Positions 52,560 through 60,629 of a stretch of 64,000 nt of DNA are shown one piece after another (the first letter of the stretch is position 1; the number at the start of each line of letters is the position of its first letter). Below the pieces are notes generated by a model, which saw only the letters and a list, made by a program, of their open reading frames with translations, was not told the DNA's origin and did not search any database. Source of the DNA: Magnetococcales bacterium (GTDB lineage Bacteria; Pseudomonadota; Magnetococcia; Magnetococcales; Magnetaquicoccaceae); contig JAANAU010000006.1 of NCBI GenBank assembly GCA_011089965.1, positions 1 to 64,000 on the forward strand, given 5' to 3'. The position numbers and the translations under genes are program-made.

Positions 52560-53387
52560 ATGGCCATCACCAAAGAAGAATTCGACCTTATCCGTCACTT
52601 TATCCATGAACACAGTGGTATTCAGATCAATCCTGGCAAGGAGTATCTGATCGAAAACCGGCTGACCGTGCTGCTGGTGCAAAACGGCTGTGAGAACTTT
52701 CTCCAGCTGCATGCCAAGCTGCAAGCAGACAGCGGTCCGCTGCGCACCAAGGTGATCGACGCCATGACCACCAACGAAACGTTGTGGTTCCGCGACGACT
52801 CCTTTGCGGCTGCCCTGAGCGATCATATCATACCGGCTCTGGTCAAAAAGGCGCGTACCGTGCCCCAGGTGCGCATCTGGTCTTCGGCCTGCTCAACCGG
52901 GCAGGAGCCGTACTCGATTGCCATGGTGATCCACGAAGAGCTGCGCAAGGTGGATTCACCCCCGCCTGCCAGCAAATTTTCCATTCTGGCCACGGACCTG
53001 TCGCCTTCGGCCATTGTGCTCGCCTCCTCGGGACGCTACAGCCAACTGGCGATCTCGCGCGGCATGCGCCCCGACTATCTGGAGCGCTACTTCAAAAAGA
53101 ACGGCATGGTCTACGAACTGGTGCCAGAGGTGCGCAGCCTGGTCAAGTTCCAGCAGTTCAATCTGATGAGTCCGTTCAAAGAGCACGGAATGTTCGACTT
53201 TCTGCTCTGCCGCAACGTGCTGATCTATTTTTCGGATGAACTGAAACGTCAGATCTATGGCAAAATTCATGACAGCCTGAACAAAGACGGTATCCTCGCC
53301 ATCGGGGCTTCGGAATCACCGCGCGGATACACCAACGGCTTTCAGCAGGTCATGATGGGCAGCGCCGCCATGTACCGCCCGGTGTGA
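52560..53387 (+). CDS. cheR: Chemotaxis methyltransferase CheR
   Basis: SAM-dependent methyltransferase acting on receptor glutamates. The 275-residue product has MTTNETLWFRDD, the SAM site VRIWSSACSTGQEPYSIAM, LATDLSPSAIVLA and DFLLCRNVLIYF. No TPR tail and no C-terminal pentapeptide-binding extension. The ATG at 52560 lies 3 bp after the cheB stop; a TTG at 52533 would overlap cheB. Confidence 0.94.
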   Translation: MAITKEEFDLIRHFIHEHSGIQINPGKEYLIENRLTVLLVQNGCENFLQLHAKLQADSGPLRTKVIDAMTTNETLWFRDDSFAAALSDHIIPALVKKARTVPQVRIWSSACSTGQEPYSIAMVIHEELRKVDSPPPASKFSILATDLSPSAIVLASSGRYSQLAISRGMRPDYLERYFKKNGMVYELVPEVRSLVKFQQFNLMSPFKEHGMFDFLLCRNVLIYFSDELKRQIYGKIHDSLNKDGILAIGASESPRGYTNGFQQVMMGSAAMYRPV

Positions 53388-53441
53388 AGCAAAGTACGCG
53401 AGTCGCAACCTGGAAACACGTTCTGAATAAAGTGAACACTC

Positions 53442-53819
53442 ATGAAACTACTCACCATTGACGACTCCAGAACCATTCGTCGCGTCATCAGCGGCATCGG
53501 GGCCATGGTCGGCTTCGAGGTGCTTGAGGCAGAAAACGGCGATATGGGCATCAAGGTCTTGGAACAGCAAGGCGAAGAGGTCGCGCTGATCCTTTTGGAC
53601 TGGAACATGCCTGGCATGAACGGCCTGGAGGTCTTGAAACTGCTCAAGGCCGATCCGCGCTGGGCGCACATTCCGGTGATGATGGTCACAACCGAAGGGG
53701 AAAAAGACTATATCATCAGGGCGATCCAGGCCGGAGCCATCCACTACCAGACCAAGCCCTTCACCCAGGAAGAGATGGCGACCCGCATCATGGAAGCCCT
53801 GGGCATGGGCGGCTTGTGA
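53442..53819 (+). CDS. cheY: CheY-type response regulator (1)
   Basis: A single receiver domain of 125 residues. Acceptor Asp53 (LILLDWNMPGMNG), acidic pair near the N-terminus (TIDDSR), Thr in MMVTTEG and Lys105 (YQTKPF). DWNMPGMNG is characteristic of CheY rather than of transcription regulators. It sits between cheR and the CheX gene, which fits a motor-output CheY with its own phosphatase. Confidence 0.93.
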   Translation: MKLLTIDDSRTIRRVISGIGAMVGFEVLEAENGDMGIKVLEQQGEEVALILLDWNMPGMNGLEVLKLLKADPRWAHIPVMMVTTEGEKDYIIRAIQAGAIHYQTKPFTQEEMATRIMEALGMGGL

Positions 53820-53862
53820 CCAGTGGCACTCCCCTTTCCTTTCCAACCCCACGGAGCAGCCC

Positions 53863-54339
53863 ATGAGCGGATCCGATAGTGCCGAACTGATGAACAAACT
53901 CCTCACGGGTCTGCGCCTGGCCGTGACCGAAATGATGAATTCCATGGCCATGTCCGAGGTGGTCTTTGCCGGTCAGGAGAGCGCCGACTCCTTCACCCTG
54001 GCCAACGAAGTGGTCGGCCTGGTCCGATTGGACGGACAATTGCAAGGCATGGTCGGGGTGTCATGCAGTCAAGCGCTCTTGCGTGAGATCGTCTCGCGCA
54101 TCGTGGGACTGGCACCTGACGATCTGGTCATGGAAGATCTGCTGGATGGGGCTGCCGAGTTGGCCAACATGGTGTGCGGGGGCATGAAAACCAAAGCGCA
54201 GATCGGCAGCGTCACGCTGTCACCACCAGTCTCGATTGTCGGACAAGAGTATATCGCCCAATGGAAGACCAATCGACCCACCACGGTCTTTACCTTCCAG
54301 ATGGATGAAGGGGTGCTGATGGTCCATGCCAGCCTGTAG
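53863..54339 (+). CDS. cheX: CheX-type CheY phosphatase
   Basis: The 158-residue product has the CheC/CheX-type active motif within MEDLLDGAAELANMVCGGMK (Glu99, Asn102), the hallmark of Glu-x2-Asn phosphatases that dephosphorylate CheY-P. The rest (GMVGVSCSQALLREIVSRIV, TVFTFQMDEGVLMVHASL) matches the CheX fold. Only one motif is present, as in CheX. Flanked by two cheY genes, its likely substrates. Confidence 0.88.
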   Translation: MSGSDSAELMNKLLTGLRLAVTEMMNSMAMSEVVFAGQESADSFTLANEVVGLVRLDGQLQGMVGVSCSQALLREIVSRIVGLAPDDLVMEDLLDGAAELANMVCGGMKTKAQIGSVTLSPPVSIVGQEYIAQWKTNRPTTVFTFQMDEGVLMVHASL

Positions 54340-54452
54340 GCAAGGCTACAGAATAAAAAAAGCTTGAACCTGATGCCAATTTTTGCGAAGCTGTTGTTTT
54401 TTACTCAACGGTGTTTCGTTTCAACCAGCCGGATAGATTGCAGAGAGGGAAT

Positions 54453-54827
54453 ATGCGCGTATTGATCGTTGACGATTCCAGCGTCATGCGGAAAATTGTG
54501 GCTCGTGGCCTGCGTCAGGCCGGTTTCAAAATCACGGACATCCTGGAGGCCGGCAATGGCCAGGAGGGCATGGACGTATTGAATGCAGACAGCAATTTCA
54601 AGCTGATCCTGTCAGACTGGAACATGCCGATCATGGACGGACTGAACTTCGTGAAATCGGTGCGTGGCGGCGCTGCGGCCATTAAAAACATCCCCATCGT
54701 CATGGTCACCACCGAAGGGGGAGAGGCCAAAGTCGGGGCAGCCATGGAAGCGGGTGCCAATGGCCACATCAAAAAGCCCTTTACCCCGGAGACCCTTCAG
54801 CAGGAGCTGGAACGTTTCCTGAAATAG
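54453..54827 (+). CDS. cheY: CheY-type response regulator (2)
   Basis: A second receiver of 124 residues. Acceptor Asp55 (LILSDWNMPIMDG), Thr in MVTTEGG and the invariant Lys of HIKKPFTPE. From ATG 54453 with AGAGAGGG just upstream (ATG 54411 would add 14 residues). It resembles the previous CheY but diverges at the N-terminus. A strong terminator follows. Confidence 0.93.
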   Translation: MRVLIVDDSSVMRKIVARGLRQAGFKITDILEAGNGQEGMDVLNADSNFKLILSDWNMPIMDGLNFVKSVRGGAAAIKNIPIVMVTTEGGEAKVGAAMEAGANGHIKKPFTPETLQQELERFLK

Positions 54828-54849
54828 CGGTCAATTTCCCTTTGACCTG

Positions 54850-54894
54850 AAGGCGCCACTGTTTCATGTGAAACATCATGAACAGTGGCGCCTT
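54850..54894 (+). terminator. Strong hairpin terminator after cheY-2
   Basis: A 14-bp stem (aaggcgccactgtt / aacagtggcgcctt), extended inward by CATG/CATG after a one-base bulge, followed by TTTT. It lies 23 bp after the cheY-2 stop and so probably ends the che transcript. Confidence 0.85.
54860..54875. promoter_or_regulatory. parS-like sequence within the hairpin
   Basis: tgtttcatgtgaaaca matches the ParB-binding parS consensus TGTTTCACGTGAAACA at 15 of 16 positions. It overlaps the loop and inner arm of the terminator. Since a palindrome here is expected from the hairpin itself, ParB binding is unproven; parA/parB are not in the window. Confidence 0.35.
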
Positions 54895-55041
54895 TTGGTG
54901 TTTGTACCTGCCTGATCCGACTTTCCGCATGGCCCACGAAAGTGCGGCGCCAATTTTAGACATGGTATGAAATTTGCTTTAAATCCCTCGCCAGATCCTT
55001 GGATCACACCCATGCGGATATATGCGAGCGAGCATTAAGCG

Positions 55042-56634
55042 ATGGAAACTCCACAAGATATCGTCAAGCGGGCACGACCCTTTTTCCTGAACTATTTCAC
55101 GAAACTGGGCAACGACCTGAACACCCTGACCGCTGCTCCCGTGGTCTGCACACTCCAGGAGATTGAACTCAATCGGGGTCGTGATGACTTGGAACTGTTG
55201 TTCGAGTCGGATCGCAGCGTGGCCTACGTCATAGAAGATGGTCTCAAATCCGGTGACATTCATCTGATCTTTGACATCACGACCTCCATTGCCTTGACTG
55301 GTTTGATGATGATGATGGGATCATCGGTCATCCAGAGTCAGGTCAAAAACCGCGAGTACAACGAAGAGATTCAGGAGGGGTTTCAGGAGGTTTCCAACCA
55401 GGTTGTCGGTGCCTTGAATGACCTGGTGGAAAAAAAGCTGCCTGAGGGGGGCCATCTTTTTCTGGAGAGCACCACCCATGTCACCTATGGGGATTTTCCG
55501 TCCAGTTTCAAGGAAGGTGTCACCTATCTGGCAGTAACGGTTCAGATTCAGGTTTCGGATTTTCCGCCGCAAAGCGCCTATTGGGTATTGTCGCGCGGTT
55601 TTGCCGAGACCTTGTTGAAGATCAAAATCCCGGGAACGGATGTTGAAACGGCTGCGGATGCGCAGCGTGGTGGTGGCAAGGCCGGGGGAGGAGCGGCAGC
55701 AGATGAAGCGGCCAAGGCTGCCGAAGCCGCCAAAGCTGCCGAAGCCGCCAAAGCTGCCGAAGAAGCGGCCCGTGCTGCCGAAGCCGCCAAGGCGGCTGAA
55801 GCCGCCAGAGCTGCCGAAGCCGCCAGAGCTGCCGAAGCGGCCAGAGCTGCCGAAGCGGCCAAGGCTGCCGAAGCCGCCAAGGCTGCCGAAGCCGCCAAGG
55901 CTGCCAAGGCTGCTGCGGCCAAAGGCAAGCCAGGCATGGCGGGTAATGCCGGGGCAGAGTCGGACAAGGTGCGTCTCAAGGGCGGATCGGCAAAAGGGGA
56001 TGAGAGTGACATCACCTTCCTGGATCCCTATGACGCTGGCGTTGATCCTGGTCGGGAAGTGCTGGAAGGCGGATTCCCGGAGGGAGAGCCGCCGCGCGGT
56101 GGTTTGGCACCAGGCGGCAAGGCAGGAAGCAAGGCATCGATTGCCACAGGTCCGATTTTCGGTCCGTTACCCACCATGCAGTATGCCAAGGATTCCCTGC
56201 CCAGTCCCATGGATGCGGGCAGTGTCACTGCGGTCATCACCGACTATCCCTTCACCCTGAAGGAGGATGAACGGGTGATTGTGGCCATCAATGCCATGCG
56301 GCTGGATGGTTACCGTTTCATGGGGATTGTACGTGGCGGCAAGTTGATCCGGGTGATCAGCCAGAGCGATCTGCGTCAGATCATGGGGCCATTTTTTGGC
56401 ACCAAGGCCATGAATGCCCGTGACAAGGCGTTGTGCAATCTGCCGATTGGCAAGATCAACGCCACGCAAAAAATGGTTACCATTGGTTTGGACAGCACGG
56501 TGGCGCAGGCTGCGGATCTGATGATGGAGCATCGTTTGCATGCCTTGCCGGTCATCAGTGCCCAGGGCGTGCTACGTGGTTTTGTCACCGTGCATGGTCT
56601 GCTGGACTACTATCGCCGCAAAAAACAGCTCTGA
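55042..56634 (+). CDS. CheC/CheX-like domain - Ala-rich helix - CBS pair protein
   Basis: A 530-residue protein. The N-terminal part (1-200) resembles CheC/CheX/FliY: IQEGFQEVSNQVVGALNDLV has the Glu116-x2-Asn119 pattern of CheY phosphatases. A 95-residue Ala/Lys/Glu repeat (about 215-305, AAKAAEAAKAAE-type) forms a probable long single helix, followed by an acidic/Gly linker. The C-terminus (about 395-530) has two CBS motifs (VTAVITDYPFTLKEDERVIV; VTIGLDSTVAQAADLMMEHR). CBS pairs bind adenosine nucleotides, so a nucleotide-regulated phosphatase or scaffold is a plausible guess. Starts 147 bp after the cheY-2 terminator. Confidence 0.82.
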   Translation: METPQDIVKRARPFFLNYFTKLGNDLNTLTAAPVVCTLQEIELNRGRDDLELLFESDRSVAYVIEDGLKSGDIHLIFDITTSIALTGLMMMMGSSVIQSQVKNREYNEEIQEGFQEVSNQVVGALNDLVEKKLPEGGHLFLESTTHVTYGDFPSSFKEGVTYLAVTVQIQVSDFPPQSAYWVLSRGFAETLLKIKIPGTDVETAADAQRGGGKAGGGAAADEAAKAAEAAKAAEAAKAAEEAARAAEAAKAAEAARAAEAARAAEAARAAEAAKAAEAAKAAEAAKAAKAAAAKGKPGMAGNAGAESDKVRLKGGSAKGDESDITFLDPYDAGVDPGREVLEGGFPEGEPPRGGLAPGGKAGSKASIATGPIFGPLPTMQYAKDSLPSPMDAGSVTAVITDYPFTLKEDERVIVAINAMRLDGYRFMGIVRGGKLIRVISQSDLRQIMGPFFGTKAMNARDKALCNLPIGKINATQKMVTIGLDSTVAQAADLMMEHRLHALPVISAQGVLRGFVTVHGLLDYYRRKKQL

Positions 56635-56660
56635 CAGATCTGCAAAATCCAATACATGCA

Positions 56661-56798
56661 TTAAAAAAAAGAGGTGGTCTGGGGGATTCATCCCCCAGGG
56701 TATTGATTTTTTTGTTCTTAATTAAAATAATTTTTAATATGCAATTTGTTTTGTTGAAGCGTTGCCCAAAACCCCACCAGGGGGTTAACCCCCCTGGA
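56661..56798. repeat. Fragment of the dispersed palindromic element (copy D)
   Basis: Retains the ctgggggattcatcccccag hairpin followed by a T-rich tail, and one GC hairpin (ccagggggttaacccccctgg), with a different AT-rich core. The 19-bp ends are not visible. It starts about 27 bp after the CBS-protein stop, in terminator orientation. Confidence 0.75.
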
Positions 56799-56822
56799 GC
56801 TGTCATCAGCAGACTCACAACT

Positions 56823-58784
56823 TCAACTGGCCACCATCACAATGGCGCTGGCCGTCATACCTGACCCCGCATTCACAGTGGCCATGGTCATGGCCACAGC
56901 CGGACCCGTCCCATCCGGATCATATTTCAAAACACCACTGGCCGTGTTGAAAAGAAAATTCTGCCTGGATGTGGTTGCCCGACCTGTACTATTGGCGACA
57001 AATCGACTGGATGCCAAAACTCCTGTCGGAAGGAACCCGAAGTTCGGGCTGACAAAATACAGCCGATCCCCCTGAGCAACGTTAAAATCAGTGATCACAT
57101 CCCTACCCTCTGTCGGACGACTCCAATGGAATTGATCCGCACCCGCCTCTCCACTCAACCGGTCCACACCACTCCCACCCATCAACCGATCATTGCCGCC
57201 CCCACCGCGTAACAGGTCCGCACCACTGCCACCATTCAAGGTGTCATCCCCTGCCCCTCCATACAGCTCATCTCCACCCCCACCGCCCATCAGAATATCG
57301 GCTCCACCTTCGCCACGCAGAATATTGGCCGCACCATTGCCGGTGATGGTGTTGTTCAAACTGTTGCCAGTACCGTTGATGGAACCGAATCCGGTCAACA
57401 ACAAATTGGCCGTATTCCCGGTCAAAACACGACTGCTGCTGCTCTCCAGAAGAGCATCATTGTCCGTAATCGTGATGGAGAGCGACGACCCATCACCCAA
57501 AAGCGCCCCGCCACCCGGATTGGAAAGCACAACAGAAAAACGTTCACTCAACTCGGATCGCCCATCATCCAGAATCGGCACCGCAAACGTGCCACTGGTC
57601 TCCCCGGCACGGATGGTCAATGTGCCACTGGTGGCCGCAAAATCCTCGCCAGCCACAGCCGATCCAGAAGAAGTGGCATATTGAACCGTCACGGCAGAAC
57701 TGGACGCAGCAGAAAGACGTACCGTGCAATTCAACACCCCCTGCACCTCGGAAACCGTACGCGCACCGGCCAGTGACAAGGTCGGGGTCAGCGCGTCATC
57801 GTTGCGAATGGTCGTGGTGACCGCAACCCCGCTTCCCAACAGCGCCCCATTTGGAGAACGCAACGTCACGGAAAAACGCTCATCCGACTCCTCAGTACCA
57901 TCCCCATGCACCAGGACCTCAAAAGTACCACTGGTCACACCAGCAGGAATGGTCAAAGTACCGTTGGTCGCCACAAAATCGGATCCGGCTGAAGCCGTAT
58001 CACCAGAAACGAGATACTCCACAGTCACCGCAGAACTGGCAGCCGCAGAGAGCCGCACCGTGTAGGCATGGGCCGAACTGCCCGCATTTCCCTCCATGAC
58101 CGATGACGGACCAGACAGGGTCACCGTGGGCAGAGCAGCACCCGCCAGCAACTCTTGCAGCGAGCGTGCCCCTCCTCCTCCCTGGAACTCCACCCGCTCC
58201 ATACTGGTGAGGGTATGGCTTTCGCTGCGGTCATAACCGGTATAGGTCACCAGGACGGTGTTGCCATTTTGCGCAAAACGGTATTGGGTGGACGCACCAG
58301 CCAACACCAGGGTATCCTCGCCGCCGCCTCCATCGATGACATTCTGGCCGGATCCCCCATCCAGCCGATCATTGCCGCCCCCACCAGAAAAACTGTCATC
58401 CCCGCCATACCCCTGAAAGACATCCGCACCATTCGAGCCGACAAAACGGTCTGATTCCGCATAAAACCGGGCCAATGTTGCCGCATTCACCTGGGTCGGA
58501 TCGGAAACGGTCATGGCGTACTGCACCAGACTCGGAGAGATCTCGTCCACCACCAGATAGGGATTTCCATTCTTGGAGATCTGTATGTCTGAAATATACT
58601 CTTGCTCATAATCTCCCCGCACCAGGAACCCGATCAGATTCCCGTTCAGATCCCGTGCCGAAAAGTTTATATAAGAGTAATAATCAGTATCGAAACTGTC
58701 AGGATCTACCGATGCCAGATTGATCACCACATTGTTCGGATTCAAAGGCATTGCATAGGAGTCGTAGGCCGTCAATCGGGTCAT
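56823..58784 (-). CDS. RTX/Calx-beta calcium-binding surface protein
   Basis: About 653 residues. From the N-terminus: a globular part, a first RTX-like Gly/Asp array (about 120-165, GGNDRLDGGSG), two Calx-beta domains (about 225-440; repeated GTLTIPAGVTSGTFEVLV-type strands), a second RTX array (about 480-560, GGAGDDTLNGGSGADLLRGG) and a C-terminal strand-rich end. Such proteins are exported by type I systems and fold on Ca(II). No type I exporter genes are adjacent. The ATG at 58784 has AGGAG 9 bp upstream; ATG 58793 lies too close to it. Confidence 0.88.
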   Translation of the reverse strand: MTRLTAYDSYAMPLNPNNVVINLASVDPDSFDTDYYSYINFSARDLNGNLIGFLVRGDYEQEYISDIQISKNGNPYLVVDEISPSLVQYAMTVSDPTQVNAATLARFYAESDRFVGSNGADVFQGYGGDDSFSGGGGNDRLDGGSGQNVIDGGGGEDTLVLAGASTQYRFAQNGNTVLVTYTGYDRSESHTLTSMERVEFQGGGGARSLQELLAGAALPTVTLSGPSSVMEGNAGSSAHAYTVRLSAAASSAVTVEYLVSGDTASAGSDFVATNGTLTIPAGVTSGTFEVLVHGDGTEESDERFSVTLRSPNGALLGSGVAVTTTIRNDDALTPTLSLAGARTVSEVQGVLNCTVRLSAASSSAVTVQYATSSGSAVAGEDFAATSGTLTIRAGETSGTFAVPILDDGRSELSERFSVVLSNPGGGALLGDGSSLSITITDNDALLESSSSRVLTGNTANLLLTGFGSINGTGNSLNNTITGNGAANILRGEGGADILMGGGGGDELYGGAGDDTLNGGSGADLLRGGGGNDRLMGGSGVDRLSGEAGADQFHWSRPTEGRDVITDFNVAQGDRLYFVSPNFGFLPTGVLASSRFVANSTGRATTSRQNFLFNTASGVLKYDPDGTGPAVAMTMATVNAGSGMTASAIVMVAS

Positions 58785-59021
58785 GCGCGTCATCTCCTGT
58801 TCAAAAGAGAAAATCCAACCGAAAAAAAATCTGAATTGCCCGCAAACGATGACTGTTGCACCATGATTGTCCACAAAATCACGACATTCAATCGTTCATT
58901 GCGCTTATTTTAATTCTTAAAGAAATTATCAAACATCAAAAGCAATCACGAATCCCCAATTCATTTTATTATGTACTCATCGACCCTCCCCATGTCAACT
59001 CAAAACCGTCAAGACTGCCCA

Positions 59022-59258
59022 AGAGAGTCAATCACAATCATCAGGGGTCCAGGGGGGTTACCCCCCTGGTGGGGTCCAGGGGTGAAACCCCTGGGACTTT
59101 AATCTTTTAAATCTTTTAAAATAAAAATATTAATAAATTATTTTTTAAGCATTAAAACATAAAAAATTAAAACCCTGGGGGATGAATCCCCCAGACCCCC
59201 TCTTTTCTTTCAATCATTGGATATTCATACTCGGCTCAGGAATCACCAAACAGCCTCT
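59022..59258. repeat. MITE-like palindromic element, copy B
   Basis: Closest relative of copy A: same order of two GC hairpins, AT-rich core and third hairpin (ctgggggatgaatcccccag), ending in gaatcaccaaacagcctct (59240-59258). The left 19-bp end is missing; only agagagtcaat remains. The deacetylase stop codon overlaps the last bases of the element. The 237 bp between here and the RTX start (58785-59021) is AT-rich and holds no gene. Confidence 0.8.
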
Positions 59259-60360
59259 AATCACTGACAATGGTGATGGGCAACAAAGAGGGAATCACCG
59301 GATCGATCACCTGCGAGACCACCGGCTCCTCCCCGGTCTCCCCGGTTTCCCCGGTCTCCCTCTCCTCGGCATTGGCTGCCGGCTCCTCTTCCTCTCCCTC
59401 GGAATCACCCGACTCGGATTCCTTCTCGTCAGACTCTTGTACCGGCACGGACGCCTTGACCGAACGCGCCGGTTTCGACTGGACAGCCGCCGCCTTGACT
59501 GCCGGAGAACCCTCCTTTTTGACCTCAGGCTTGACAGGTACACGAGCAGCCACCGCAACCCCGGTGACACACCCACCCTCGCCTTTCATCCGACAATTGG
59601 CCGCCAACACCACCTTGCGCCAATCCTTGAGCGATACAAAACGATACCCCTCCCGCTCCGCCGCCTCCAGAATCATGGGCAAAGCCCGCAACGTCACCGC
59701 ATGCTGACTGTGAAACAACAACACCGCTCCCGGATGAAAATGACGAATCACATTCCTGGCCATGGCGTCAGCCCCGATCCCGGTCCAATCCCGGGAATCG
59801 ATGGTCCACAACACCGTCTCCATCCCCTGCTCCTTGGCCTGCCGCACCATGGCATCGGAAAAATCACCATACGGCGGACGAAACAGTTTCAGGGAGACCC
59901 CCAGAGAGGACAATACATCACGCCCTTGACGAAAATCATCCGACAAACCGGACTGCGAAAACCAACGTAACCGCTGATGGCGAAAGGAGTGATAACCGAT
60001 ATCATGGTGACGTGCATGCACCTTTTTGACGATCTCCGGCATGGCCTTGACCTTGGCACCCAGATAAAAAAAGGTCGCCGGCAACCCGCCATGTTTTTCC
60101 AACAAGGAGAGGATCTCCAGATCCTGCAACTCCGGCCCGTCATCAAACGTCAAAGCCATGACCCGCTCCTCAGGCCGGGTCAACCAATCGACATGCAACA
60201 CCACCTCGCCACCCGGGTAAAGAAAACGCGGGGTGAATTGCGAGGTGTCATACCTGCCCCCACCCCCGGTGGCAGCATCGACCCCGGAAAGCGGCCACAG
60301 CACCCACCCAAACACCAGCCAGAAGAGCAACCGGCACCAAAATCGAGACATCGCACTCAT
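59257..60360 (-). CDS. Secreted polysaccharide deacetylase with acidic C-terminal tail
   Basis: The 367-residue product has a signal sequence (FWCRLLFWLVFGWVLWPLSG) and a NodB deacetylase domain: catalytic TFDDGPELQD, the zinc histidines in HDIGYHSFRHQ, FRPPYGDFSDAM and a closing LFHSQHAVTLRALPMIL. The last 120 residues are low-complexity, Glu/Ser/Lys-rich (SEGEEEEPAANAEERE). Probably acts on cell-wall or capsule sugars outside the inner membrane. The start is uncertain: ATG 60360 is used; GTG 60372 and ATG 60351 are alternatives. Confidence 0.88.
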   Translation of the reverse strand: MSAMSRFWCRLLFWLVFGWVLWPLSGVDAATGGGGRYDTSQFTPRFLYPGGEVVLHVDWLTRPEERVMALTFDDGPELQDLEILSLLEKHGGLPATFFYLGAKVKAMPEIVKKVHARHHDIGYHSFRHQRLRWFSQSGLSDDFRQGRDVLSSLGVSLKLFRPPYGDFSDAMVRQAKEQGMETVLWTIDSRDWTGIGADAMARNVIRHFHPGAVLLFHSQHAVTLRALPMILEAAEREGYRFVSLKDWRKVVLAANCRMKGEGGCVTGVAVAARVPVKPEVKKEGSPAVKAAAVQSKPARSVKASVPVQESDEKESESGDSEGEEEEPAANAEERETGETGETGEEPVVSQVIDPVIPSLLPITIVSD

Positions 60361-60629
60361 GAATGCTTTCACAAACCCAGGATGAGAAGACACGGTTGAC
60401 CAACTTTCCGGACAGATGAACCGTCCATGATATACAGAAATGACGCCCGGACGCCAGGAAGGAAACAGGGATCCACGGATGAAATCAACATCCATGCCAG
60501 GATTCGGTTTCCATTGGCTTGGGGAAAATGGTATACTGCCATAAATGTGTTCACTTCGTATCGCATCCTCATGAACCACATGAGATTCACCCTTTTTCAC
60601 CTCTTGCCAGCCACACGGGAATCCACGCA
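60361..60629. promoter_or_regulatory. Divergent region between deacetylase and cyclase genes
   Basis: 269 bp without a gene. TATACT at 60532-60537 is a possible -10 for the rightward cyclase transcript. A TTG-started extension of the cyclase frame (from 60519) would cover part of it but is not preferred. Nothing else could be identified. Confidence 0.35.
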
